NCBI GenBank assembly: GCA_030272585.1
Contig: BSYQ01000001.1
Location: 7,130,001-7,194,000, forward strand
Origin: Bryopsis sp. KO-2023
Lineage: Eukaryota > Chlorophyta > Ulvophyceae > Bryopsidales > Bryopsidaceae
Reading direction: 5' to 3'
Length of the DNA stretch: 64,000 nt
Part shown: positions 45,001 through 58,686 of the stretch, one piece after another
Position numbering within the stretch: the stretch's first letter is position 1
Layout: every line of letters starts with the position of its first letter
Program-made: the position numbers and the translations under genes
The notes under the pieces: generated by a model
What the model saw: the letters and a program-made list of their open reading frames with translations, nothing else
Database searches by the model: none
Told to the model about the DNA's origin: nothing

Positions 45001-48000
45001 GTTGATGATGTTCAGCAGGCATGAAGCTCGTAGAATGAGAGCCCCGTGATGATGCACCAGCAGGTGCAGGATGGATCCAAGCAAAGTCAATATCTCCAAA
45101 TGAGACCATCCGTTCTTCAAGAATGCCGACTCTCCATTCCACAAACCGTGTGCTGCAATCTTTAGAGCCACCTCGACTGCCAGCAGCGACGTAAACACAG
45201 CATTGCAGACATAAAAGGTGATGTCCCAGCGCCTGTCCTGTCCATGACAAATTCCATAACACCATGAATTTTCACCTCCAAAATTTCCATATTAAAAAAT
45301 ATATATTTTGGGGTGGGGAGATTATTTACATGCTCACACCAAAATGAACACCCTCTCATGCTAATGGGTTGAATCCCTATACCACTTGCGATGCCAGAAT
45401 TCACCGTGAATTTGAATTAGTAGGACTGAACCCACCTTCGACATCTCCGGGCGCTCCATCGCAATCACAATGCTGTAGAGACACAGCATCACAAGCGAGG
45501 CCAAAGTGAACCAGCGATGCTGGACAACCACCCTAGCTTGTTCCTGCCAATCTCTGTCGATCCCTCCTGGCTGCTCTTCTCGAATCGCTTCTGGGGCATT
45601 CTCCACCATCAGTGGCGACCCTCTGGGTTGATCCTCGTCCATATCTGGTGTCAATGTGGAGGATACAGCCATGATCGTAGCCATTTCCCATTTCTCCTGG
45701 GCAGTGCTGGTTTCTTTTGACAACGGCGGGCCTCGCCTTCGCCGCCTCCCTTCCGTGTTGAGCGATGACTGATCCTGTATGGAAGAATACAGTTCCAAGT
45801 GAGACCATGCATCTGGACGGAAAGCAACCTCATGTCATTCGCTTGATATTTCCTGAGGGTGGCCAGCCTTACAACCCCATCATCATGATTAGCACACCCA
45901 CCTGTGATGCAATGCTGGATTCTGTTCCTGAGCCATCGATCACCACATTGCTCAGGCGGGCATCGAAATCGCCCTGATCTTCTGAATAGACGCTGAAATT
46001 TGACAGCAGGATGGCCATGAAGAGGTTCATTACTATAAAGTCTCCAACGATCACGAGGGAAACGAAATACAACGACGACAAGGCCCCTATTTCTCGAATA
46101 GAAACCTCCATCAAGTTGGGCCAATCTTCACCCTGGAGCAAGCAGCAACTCAGATTCAGCCTCGCTTTTTCGTACGGCACACAATCGATCCAATTCAGTG
46201 TGTTTAAATTTGTCATTTTTTTGAAGGGGGGAATCCATGAGAAGTTGAGTCGAACAAAGTCGATGAAGGGAAGTACCCACTGTCAGAGTTTGGAAAACAG
46301 CCAGCATCGCCCAGAACATATTGTCAAAATTCATCCTGGGGACATCGCCGTTTTGATCACGAAACCTGCACACCACCCCGAAATTAATCATTAACATTCT
46401 CTCTAACATGGGATTGCACTTCAGCTTACTTCAATTTGTGCTCCTCTTTCAAGAAATCTCAAAACGCACAAAAAAAAGAAAAGAACTGAATGAAACATAT
46501 ATCTGATCCCCATCAACCCAACCACCCCCCAATGACATGCACTCACATGCAGATTGGTTGTCAGTTGGCTTACTTTCCACCGAATAGCTGCATCCCTAGC
46601 GAAGCGAAGATGAAAATGGTAAAAAGAACGATGAGGCAGTAGTTGCCGAATTCGTCCAGAGTGTGCCTCAACGTCCTCAAGAATTTCTGGAGGGATTCCC
46701 ATTTCTGAAAAAGTTGGAAGATCCTGAGCACTCGAAGGCTGCGGAGGGCCGATAATTTGGTGGAAGAATACAGGCACATCTCGATCAGGCTGATGATGTT
46801 CACCTGAAAAACGCCAAGCAGAAAAAAACAGTTCCAATGTACTTAAACATTCCTTTTTTTCACTTATTTCGCACTTAATCCTTGTTTCTAATGTGCATGT
46901 AACTCACGAATGTGGAATTTGATCGAGTTGAGGTAAAGGCAGCAGCGCCGGGCAGGCACATCAATATATACATATTGACACACACCACACGTGTGCAATA
47001 CATTTACTATTTTTGCACTGGTTTTGCACTGGTTGTTTTTGGGTGTGGAGCACTCACCACAAAATCGAATCGTTTGAAGCCACTTTTCATGTAAGCGGTT
47101 ACACCCATCGCCAGCAGTCTGACCATCATTTCCAGGATGAAAAGGTTGGCAAGAGTGGAGTTGATGACCTCCAGAGTGTGAAAATACCAATAGGGGGAAC
47201 CTGTTCACCATACTTACAATCAGTTCTACCGACCCATCATGTTGCTCAAAAGAAAAGCAAATCGGAGGTGGCGATCGATACGCAGCCAACCCAACAGCGA
47301 AAAAAGGCGTCATTGTTTCACAAAAAAAAAAGCAGTCTGGCTGTGAGTTTTTTCATCCCCTTACCATGATAGTCGAGTGCCAATACCAGCGTGTTGAGAA
47401 TGATAAGGATTCTGATGATCTTGTCGAACTCGGGACGTTGAATCAGACAGCGACACCACCGGGAAAGGTATGGCACTTTCGAAATCTTGTCCAGTGTATG
47501 CATCAATTGCTTGATGCTGGCACGGTGATTATTCCACCAGCTCCTGTATATCATGACCCAGTCTTTGTATTTTTTTCATTTTTTTTTGCCCCGATGTTGT
47601 TCTACATCGCAGTTTTTCGTATATATCGCACATTTTTGTTTATATTTTTTAGAATTTATACATTCTTTTAAATTATGATTTTAACCAAATCGAATTTCGT
47701 TCCTGTAAATTCTATTTCCCACCAAAGAAAGATAATTGATAATTAATTTTGTGATTTGAATCACGTAACTATATCATCATTTGGACCCCAGGGTAACCCC
47801 CCCCTTCTGACAGACTGGAGCTACATGTGCGGCCGATTGTTCAAAAGGTCAATCAATGATGAGGTTAAAAAGAGTATGTTACCTTACTTTGACAAGAAAG
47901 CTCTGCTGTGCACCCAGGTTACGACAATGTGGATCGATGCTTCCACAGCTCCAATGACCTCAGGGATGTAATTCCAACGAGACAACCCCCGATGAGCAGC

Positions 48001-50389
48001 CCTGTCGCAGACTTGATAGTTTTCGGCATCCTGGGTCTTGACTTGCTGATAATCGTACAACTGTTGATGGTTTCCCACACATCCATCCTCTTCAATGCAC
48101 CATTTCCGAAACACAAACCTAGGGAAAATAGACACTGAGCAACTTGCTGTTGCAACATCACTCATCCTTTTTGTTTTGAGCAAGCAAGTTAAGTGAGGAA
48201 TTAAAAAAAGAAGAAGCTTCCGACCACACCTTCTGACTAAGCGTCCATTCACTTGCCGGAGAGCACGCATGGCTGGTGCAACTGGCTCCCCTTCTGGTTT
48301 GCCAGCCGTCACTTTCCCATCCTCACGGAATAGGGAACATTGATTTGCAGCGGGTGCATGGAAGTTGATGTTTTCCTCTCGTCTTGCCCCTGGGATTTGA
48401 GCACCACTGCTAGCAGGGTTTTCAGATGGATTCACCATTTCGATCTCCGATGCATAGTGTGCATGGATTTCTTGTGAGGACGACTGCCCGACGAGATTGA
48501 ATTCTGATGCCATCGCTGGGGATATCTGTGGCTGCTGTGGATCCCCCTTGGCTTCCTCTTTTTCGATCACATTGTTGTACGTAACGGTGATCACAGCCAG
48601 AAGGAGGTTGACCAGGAAAAACGACCCAAAGAAAACGATCGAAATGAAGTAGAACAAGCTCCAACCCACAGTCGTATCTTGAGCCATGTACATCACATCC
48701 ACCCAGCCCTGCACCAGCATTCCTCTCAGCATCAGCATACATGATGAAAACAAACAATTAAGAAACACCCCCACCAAAAAACTCTGTCTGGTGTTATGCC
48801 CTTTTTTTTTTCACGGGGAAGGCTGACCTCCAAAGTGATACATTGAAAGATGGTCAAGAGGGCCCACCCAATGTTGTTAAATCCTTTGAATCCTGAGGTG
48901 ATCCCGTCGACCTCCAGACAGACATAGCCACTTGGGCAGTGATATCCATGCCAGAGGGACTTGCTTCGACTGCACAGCTGGTCTTGAGAGAGGAGGATGA
49001 AATCTCCATCAGCCACACTTCAAAAAACAAAGCTAAGGTCGTACTCAGGGCATCCTTAGTAACGAGGGGTTAGCATTGCTCCATCGCAATGTGGGTACAT
49101 ACGTTGTATGTGGGGGTGGTCGAGAAATGTATTTGTTTCATGATGCACACATATAAATATACCATTAATTAATCACTTATTAATGTTATTATTATTATTG
49201 TTCTTTTTTGCCAGCTTAATGTTAATTTGGGATTGTGCTGAAACCATAATTCTCTAGCCAGTTGGCTTCGAGTTGAGAGTGTCCCCACACATTTTGCATC
49301 GGTCGATTTAATTCATCGAAAAAAATTGCAGTGAAAAAAAATTGAAGGTTCATACATTGGTTGGCCGTCGCTGCCAAGCTTCGCACATCTGTTGAAAAAC
49401 TTGCCGTTGAACAGCTGCACTCCCAGAACCCCAAAGAAGAGGAGGAGGTACATTGCAAGCACCAGGACATTCCCCATGTATGGCAGTGAATTGAAGATCG
49501 TCACAACCATTCGCCTCATTACTGGAAATGACTGTACATGTAGTCAGCTCAACGTTATCAGGCGGGATGGTTGCTTTTCAATTCGTTTCAGTTGTCATTT
49601 TGCGAGTTACACCACACCACCACCAACATGTTCGATATTTCAAGAACATTCCAGTTATAATTATGGATGGAAGGTACTGGTACTGGCTTCCCCCAGGTTC
49701 CAGGCATCACCTTGATTGTCCGAAGGGGTTTCAGCACTCTGACTACCCTCAAACTGTTGACGGTGGCGAATTTGGTGTGGGGCATGCTCGCCAGCCACCC
49801 CATCGAGATGACGACTACGTCAAGCACGTTCCATGCATTCTTAAAGAATTGGCGCCACCCATAGGCCACGAGTTTTAGCAGCAGCTCTATCGTGAAGAGC
49901 ACCAGGAAAATATCCTCCAAAATGACAATGCGCCTTGTGCAGCCAGCAAAGCGTCAGAGAGTTTGCTTTGGGGCCTTTACGAACTTTGCAAGTTTATTCC
50001 AATTTTCTTGCGCGGGCCGACGCAATGCGGCTGGACGAGTCACCTGTTCCAGAGCGAGTCATCTGGTTCTGCAGGGAGCGATAGCGAGGTGGCGGCGCAG
50101 TTGAGAAGAATCAGAAAGAGAATGAAGTGATCAAAGGTGCCGCCGTTGTTCTCTTTACAGACGACATACTCGCACAGGTGCCGACACGCTCCAAGCCCAC
50201 CCAGCTCTATGTAATCGAACGATGCCGCTTCTGGTTGACACCAAACAGACGTTTCAGCGCAACTCGCTTTTCCATTTCGTTCTGTAGGCCGAGACGTCGG
50301 CCGACAAACGTCAAGCTATGAGTGATACCTTCTGACTCAGTGCGGGGGAGCTGTCTGTCGCGACTGTGAGACTCGTTGCGCCCATCCAT
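42045..50389 (-). CDS. Four-domain voltage-gated calcium channel alpha-1 subunit (CaV-like)
   Basis: Many exons; first two 50389-50329 and 50281-50044 join in phase. Domain I: S1 (GTFDHFILFLILLN, ~50110), S2-S4 (49920-49690, ending LRVVRVLKPLRTIKV), S5 (~49450), pore (FNNIGWALLTIFQCITLE / GW, ~48830-48690). Domain II: S1 ~47420, S2 ~47130, S4-S5 46760-46570, pore ~46300 then GEDW ~46130. Domain III: S2-S4 45198-44960, pore LLEMSTTEGW ~44590. Domain IV: S1-S4 43990-43640, pore LLRMLTGEGW ~43440, S6 ~43130.

The four pore glutamates give an EEEE filter, typical of Ca2+ selectivity. An EF-hand-like segment (FKHLWQEFDPDASGFLRTTD) follows S6-IV. The C-terminus is basic and ends at TGA 42045-42047.

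Plasma or flagellar membrane Ca2+ entry is inferred from family. Land plants lack such channels; green algae such as Chlamydomonas have them. Confidence 0.93.
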
Positions 50390-52285
<1,896 letters not shown>

Positions 52286-52689
52286 ATTTGATTGATTTTG
52301 TAACTGATCGATGAACCAGGTCCAGAAATGCACAGAGAGGGGACTGGAAAGGGAAGTGTAATTTTTATGTTGGGTGCCCGTTGTAGAGGGATGAATCGTG
52401 TGGACCATGGTGTGTAAGAGTGTGCAATATTTGTTTTATTCTTGGTGTGGTTCCTTCCTGAGCGTTCATTCGCAGAGGGATATCCTATGGTTGGTTACAG
52501 CACTTCTACGAGATGCTTGATAGAGTTGCAGAATTTGTTTTTTATCCACAGACTTAGGTAGTGTTGTCAGCCCAAACGAATGGATAGAGAAAGGTACTCT
52601 TGGTGAGGCCAGCTGGATCGGCAGCCCCTTCACCATGAGATCAAAGAATATTCACAACCCAGTCCACCACCTAACTGTTCACACTGATT
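52286..52689 (+). other. 3' flank of polyubiquitin
   Basis: Probable 3' UTR; no clear AATAAA. Nothing else seen. Confidence 0.4.
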
Positions 52690-53625
52690 TGGCCTATTAT
52701 CATTCTTCAAATCTTCCAACCACCATTTTCCAAGTTTCTTAGAGTTAACCATCGTTTTTTCAACCTGCATTTCGATTTATTCTTCAAGTTCCATATCCAC
52801 ATCCATATGTTTTCCTCATTCTCACCTGCAGTTTCAACCCTCAAGGTCCTAGTCCTACATCCAATGAATTTTTTCAATGAACATTTTCATTTGTGCACAT
52901 GCTTGTGCATTTCTCAAGAATGCAGTTCAAATCACCACCTGCAGTTTTCAATCAGTTTCAAGGTCATTTTGCAAGACATTATTCGACTTTAAGTTAGATG
53001 TGTTTCAAGTTTTCATCCCCTTGACTATGTATGGACAGTGGAAGAGGCAAGCAGGTGCCTCAATCAGAGGGATCAAGTGGTCATTTAGAAATGAGTTGTT
53101 CCAAAAAACTGTGGCCATGTGTCAAGATCCAAAGGACCGCATCCAACAGAGGTCCGCTCAGTGAAATACAATTTTCTCATTCAAAACCAACATAACTTGC
53201 AGAGGTGAGGGGTTTTTTCAACCGGCGTTTGGAATGTCAGCTGCTTCAAGTGCATGCTGTCGTTATTTCCCATGAAAGATAAAAGAGGGAACCTTCATTT
53301 TTCTTTGTTGAGACTTATGAAGGTGGCAGAAGATCCAAGTGGAAAAATCATGTTCGAAAAAGGTATGTTCTCAGCTCAAAAGCCAGCACCCATTCCTCAA
53401 GGTGTGATATCCGAGTCTCAACATGCTATTATCTAAAACAAAACAGAGATGTGTAGTTTAGTGTTTTTATCTCTTGTCAATTGCAACGTGGCAGGGTGAG
53501 CTTTACGATGGTTATCTTGCATATACACCATCTGCCGGTCTATCCTCGAGCCAGTGTCGATATTGGGGACAAATACATGGTTCGACCCCATGCTGGCCAA
53601 GTGTAAGCAGATTCCTGAGATTCCA
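52690..53625 (+). repeat. Dispersed repeat family 2, copy B
   Basis: Forward-orientation partner of the reverse copy at 4620-5965. It includes TTTTTTCAATGAACATTTTC (52869-52888), CACCTGCAGTTTTCAATCAG near 52936, ATGTGTCAAGATCCA near 53117 and TTATTTCCCATGA near 53262. No intact frame. Confidence 0.75.
53576..53592 (+). promoter_or_regulatory. T-arm / B box in repeat family 2, copy B
   Basis: CATGG, loop TTCGACC, CCATG; B-box consensus. GAGCCAG ~30 bases before and CTGGC after could pair. Confidence 0.5.
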
Positions 53626-54363
53626 TGCTGGCTGGGAGACTTTTACTGGGCTGGCCGCATGTTGGTCCTCGATTGGGAATTTTATATTTTGTCGAACTTG
53701 TGTTGCAATCAGCACCGCCCAGTAAGCCTGTGTGGAATTCTTGCTGAGAAGTGCTGTCGCCTCACCCTTGATTTGCCAGTTGAGCCAAGAATTTCATCTA
53801 ATCGCAATTGGAACATGAGAGCAACGTCGTTTCTTCTGTTCGATTGACCAAGCATTGTACATCCTGAAGAAAAATTTGACATGAGTCTCCTGGTTTCCTG
53901 ATATTTTTTCTCACTAAAGTACAAACCATCTGCAAAAACAAAGAAATAGCTGCTCTATATATAGATGTTCCAAACTACCCTGTTGTAACCAAATCCCACC
54001 GTTTGCTGAACTATAAAAACTTCTCTTTCGTTTCATCCAAAAGCTGAATAATATCCTATATTGATTGTGGTGGTACATTGCCACCCCCCAAACCCCCTCC
54101 CCCCAAAAAGGGACCTCAGATTCCCTGCTCTGCCTCCATTCCGATGCTTTAGTGTCCATGAGCATCATCTGCTGGGCATCCATGATTTCAAACTTCCAGA
54201 TTCCCCCCTTCCCCCCCGGTTTTTTTTTCAATGTTGTGCCTGCCGTTCTCCCTCCACCTGCGTTGCAAAACAAACACAAGCTGATGGAAAGTCTAAAACC
54301 CATAACAAAACGCTTCTGTCTCAAAGGAGCAAACCTCTAAACACACCTACTTTTTCACTGTTT
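53626..54363. other. Non-coding spacer
   Basis: No gene recognised. Contains C-runs near 54085-54100 and 54205-54220. Confidence 0.5.
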
Positions 54364-57300
54364 TCATAGACCATCGGTAACTTTCGAAGACTGCTAAAGA
54401 ATGGCAGCAATTCATGGATGTTGACCATCCTAGCTGCATCACCCCCCCCCCCCCCACACACACACACGCACTACTCACATCGCAGGGCGAACATTCAGCT
54501 CCTTCGTAATCCACCTTTGCGGGTGCCTTCGCTTTGAACTTTCTGACTTCGTTGAACACTTGCAGCACGGAGCGGCGTGTTTGAGGGGTCAAATTCTCCT
54601 GGAGCATCATGTACTGGTTCCAAGCGCAGTCTTCTGCTGCAGGGTTTCGCAGAATGGTCTTCGCAGTGAGCTTGATATCCATCAAACCCATGGACCCAAT
54701 TATGTCCAACACCAAACAAGCAACCTCTTGATTGTCGGAACACCTCTGCAGAATTCCAACAGAGAAAAGTGACGGCAGTGGACTCAAATTTCATATCCTT
54801 TTTTTTTCATTCCCTACAGTTCCGGCTTTCACACCTTCTCAGCCATCAACATTCCAGAATTTCTTCTTTTTTTTTTTGCAATTTAAAAGTGAAAGAAACA
54901 AGGAAGGAAAGAAAACAAAGCACCATTATCGCCTAGTCTTCCAAAAGAAACAAGAAAGGCAAGAAAGCAAATAATCATAATCGAACCCTCCTTACTTGGA
55001 ACACTTCAGACACAGCCATCAGAATTCCAGAGCTCGACAGAGAAAGGCTGCTGAAGCTGGCAACGAGATGCAACAAGATCTTCAAAACTCGAATTTGGAT
55101 GTTGATGGAGCCCCGATTCATCGCCACACACAACGCATCGAGAACCAAAGGATCTCTTTCTGGCACCTCCCAGTCAGACAAGGATGTAGCCAGCAACAGA
55201 ATGCAGTCCAGCACAAGGAGCACAACAGCCTGCATATCACACCAACCAGTGCTGGTATGTCATCTGAACTGATGACAGTTGCTCTCCTTATCGGAATTTC
55301 ATTCAATCCCCCCCCTTCCCCCCCCTCCCCCCCCCCCCCAAACAAGCACAGGGAATAGAAGATATGCACAGGTCGATGCTAAAGCAGGTTGTGTTTGGAT
55401 ATGAGACCTTTTGCAGTCTTCTTTTTTTGTCCAAGAGCCATATTCTCGGGAAAATCTTTCAGCGAGGTGCCACCCTGCCTTTGCAGCAGACGTACCTCAT
55501 CATCCATTCTCAACATGCTGATCAAGATATCATCACAACTAGGAAATTGGGGGCACTCTGCCAGAATCCCGCTGACGCCTTCCTCAAAGTGAAGAATTCT
55601 TTCCAAAATTCTCAAAACCACCGCCACATCCTCCATCACCTCCCCTCCCCCCTCTCTGGCCCTGCGATCGTCCACCACAGTACAGCAAAAAGCCAGCACG
55701 AATTGGACCATGCCCTCCTCTATCGATGCCAGAATTGTCCAGTCGTCCATCAGCTCCAGCTTCAAGCCTTTCAAGCAGGGAAGGACCGCACCAAATTTTG
55801 ACGCCGGATCCCCTTGGCAGACATTTCTCAGCAGCAATGGGAAGATCGCACCGGTCTCCAGCAATGCAGCCGCAGCTGAGCCACCCGTGGAGAGAACAGT
55901 GGTGAAAAAGGAATACAGGGCGGGCAAGTGTGCAAAAGCTGCCGATTCCAGGGTGGCCTGGAGGTTTTCCAGCCCCTCTTTTGTGACGACCTCTTGGATC
56001 ACGTCATTGGGGGATTGAGATGCCATCAAGTCCAGTAGACTGAGAACTGACAGTCGAGTGCCATAATCCTCATGCTCCAGCAAGGACACCACTGTTCTTG
56101 CCAGCCCCAAGTCAGCCACCCCACCCTCGAAAACGTGTCCAGTTTGCAGAAGTCCAGACAGCACGACCAAGCCAATTTTCTGATGCTCTCTCTCCCCGTG
56201 GTCCAAGATCAGCTGAATTCTGGTCAGTTCTTCGATTCTGATGCCAGCTTCGAAGCGAGCTTGCTGGGACGACTGCAGGGATTTCAAAATCTTCAGCACC
56301 ATGAATTCCTGCTGGGTCTGGCCCAATTGCAGCAACGCGAACAAGCTCGTCACTCCACCGGCATCCATTAAATGCTCATAGACCTCGTCCACTCTGTACG
56401 AGAGGTGCAGGATCGAATCGATGAGACGAAGGGCAGCCTCCTGGACATAGGGGTCCTGCCCTTGCGAGATCCCGGAGCAGATGTTCTGCAGATGCCGAGA
56501 GTCTGACAAAATTCGCTCAGCAAGCTTGGGCCTCATGAGGAACGTCAAGCTGGAAAATGCACATGCCATGCATCTGGGGTGATCGCAATCGGACATGGCT
56601 TCGAGGATGGATGCGATGGAGACGTTGAACACTCGAGTGAGCAAGTCTTGGGAAGTGGGGTCGCCGCTGTGGTTCAGTTTCGAGGTGATGTTCGACAAGA
56701 TTTCGCATGTGTAAGGGTTGCTGGTCTGGATGCCCAAAGTCTTGAATGCATGCGACTTCACAATCGCCTGCGGACAATGAAAAAAAAAGGTAAGATAAGC
56801 ACCGATATCTGGACCATATCAACAACTTTTTGCTGACCATGAGTATTTTTTTTGGTTTTTTGGGGGGTATTGTGTTAAATTGTGTGCCAAAGAAACACAT
56901 GTAGCATAGAAGATATCCAAAATTGTTGCCACAAACTAGAAACTGAAGAAAAATTATTAGCCCTCATCAGAATACTACTCTTGATAAGTTTCACCTTGCA
57001 GAAATCTTTGAGATTTATTTTTTCAACTTCTCTGAACTGAACTGGCAAAAATCATGTAGGATATGGATACTTAGGATATGGAGCTAAAACAATAAACTGT
57101 CAATAATGTATACTTTTTTTGTGTCAATTAAGAAAAACAACGAAAACGAGAAAAAAAAACTGCTGCCCGTAACACACGTCTGGAGCAAACCGACAGTTGA
57201 ACACGATGCGCGGACTCGTTTTCAGAATCACGGACCTTGCAGTACTCGAAGGAACCAGCGACCAAATTCCTGACGACTCTGTGACCCGCGACGCTGATTT

Positions 57301-57928
57301 CTTCCGCAGAGTCGAGGGCCAGCCGAATGACGTCCGACGCAACCTCCTTGCTCCTGAGCAAACGAGACGTCGCCCGTTCCAGAGCAATCCACGCCAGCAC
57401 GTCCGCAGCAGCGTGCCTGCTCCTGACGCTGCTCGTTTCGCAACAAATCACTGCGCGCATTGATACCAGGATGCTCGTGCACTTGTGCAGGACCTCCGAC
57501 AGCGACAGGTTGACGACCGACCCCGCGTCGCACTCATCCTCCTTCGGCTCCCAAACCCGTTCCAAAACATCTTCGATATCGCCGATGAACACAGCCGTGG
57601 CCAGCTGGGCACCGTTCGACGCGTCCATTGGCAAGCTTCCAGCCATGCTACCCCGCAACGAGCAAGCCACGAAGCTCGACATCATCGATGACGGATAGTG
57701 TGACGAAGGCACGAGCGAAACGGCGTCGCAGTTTGCAAGCTCACTTGGGGGAGTATTGTCGGGGTCCCCCGCGCTGCTCGCAGACTCTTGGGTTTCCTCC
57801 CGCCTGGCATTGGCTGAAGCTCCTCCAGGACTGGGACAAGCAGTATCTTGAGCTGGGTCGCCAGCAGAGTTGTTGTCAGAGTCGCGTTGAGGAACGTCTA
57901 CCCAGTCGACCGGATTATCCATCGGCAT
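54364..57928 (-). CDS. Armadillo-like helical repeat protein, about 830 residues
   Basis: Five exons, all joining in phase 0: 57928-57236, 56767-55496 (donor GAG/GTACGT), 55229-54996 (donor CAA/GTAAGG), 54745-54479 (donor GAT/GTGAGT), 54390-54364. The start is the ATG at 57926-57928 (MPMDNPVDWVDVP). Residues 1-100 are Ser/Asp-rich and probably disordered. The rest is helical with Leu-rich ~40-residue repeats typical of ARM/HEAT folds (for example LALLQLGQTQQEFMVLKILK-type helices and GLENLQATLESAAFAHLPAL). No catalytic motif. I cannot place the subfamily; a scaffold role is inference. The last exon (9 codons with stop) is the least certain. Confidence 0.75.
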
Positions 57929-58628
57929 GGGGAGTCTGGCGTTGGGATAATGTGGTGGCGGTTGGTCTGGGAGGGACGGCTACGGGCCCTCCCGTAATTT
58001 GAGCAGAAGGTGACTCAACTGCATTGCCAACGTCAGCATTCCCAACTTGGACGATCTCAGACCCGCGCCTGTGGACAACCCCCACACGTCTCGACGACTC
58101 CTGTCCTGTTCTGTTCGTTTCTGTTCCTTTCTGTTCCTTTCTGTTCACCCTATTGGAAGGGATCGGTTGTTTGGCTGATTTGGTTTGATTGTTTGTGATC
58201 CACCTAGTGCACGAGGGAGACGTCGAGGAGCTTTTCAACGGTTTTGTGTCTAGATCGGAGCATATTCGGTTTTCCATCTGAGAAGGCTGTTGAATAGCAG
58301 GTCCTGCCTCAATACATTCAGCTCGTTCTATCGCGTTATCTTCGCGGGATATGTCTTGCCAAACATGCCAAACCCCTTCGAACGATTTCCCTGGAGCAAA
58401 CTCGGAATCCACAAATTTCACCACCACTCGCAACAGCAAAGGAACATTCCCTCGGCAGAATCGACACCACCCTCCCAGTCCGAAATATCTCGTTCGCTGA
58501 TGGACGGCAGCTTCCGTGAAAAAGAGTGACGGAACGATAGGGTATCGTGAGCATTTGCAGTTCGTTTCCAACGCCGCTTGGTTCTCTGATCTACATTTGG
58601 CAAAGGCATACGCTGCACACAACAACAA
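57929..58628 (-). other. Possible 5' exon(s) of the ARM protein or separate small gene
   Basis: A 237-codon minus-strand frame ends at 57915 and overlaps the ARM start in another frame. The stretch at ~58480-58220 (LLLRVVVKFVDSEFAPGKSF...) looks protein-like; no domain recognised. A splice acceptor (CCCAACGCCAG) just before the ARM ATG could link them. A short run of CTGTT-like repeats lies at 58108-58145. Confidence 0.3.
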
Positions 58629-58686
58629 AGCTGCTCCCGCCGAAACAGAACGGAAGAATCTGTTTTGGAGTTCGTGCTCGACTGCT

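Noticed and set aside
42045..50389. NALCN or two-pore channel identity
   Set aside because: All four pores carry Glu (EEEE) and there are four domains; NALCN has a Lys in the filter and TPC has two domains.
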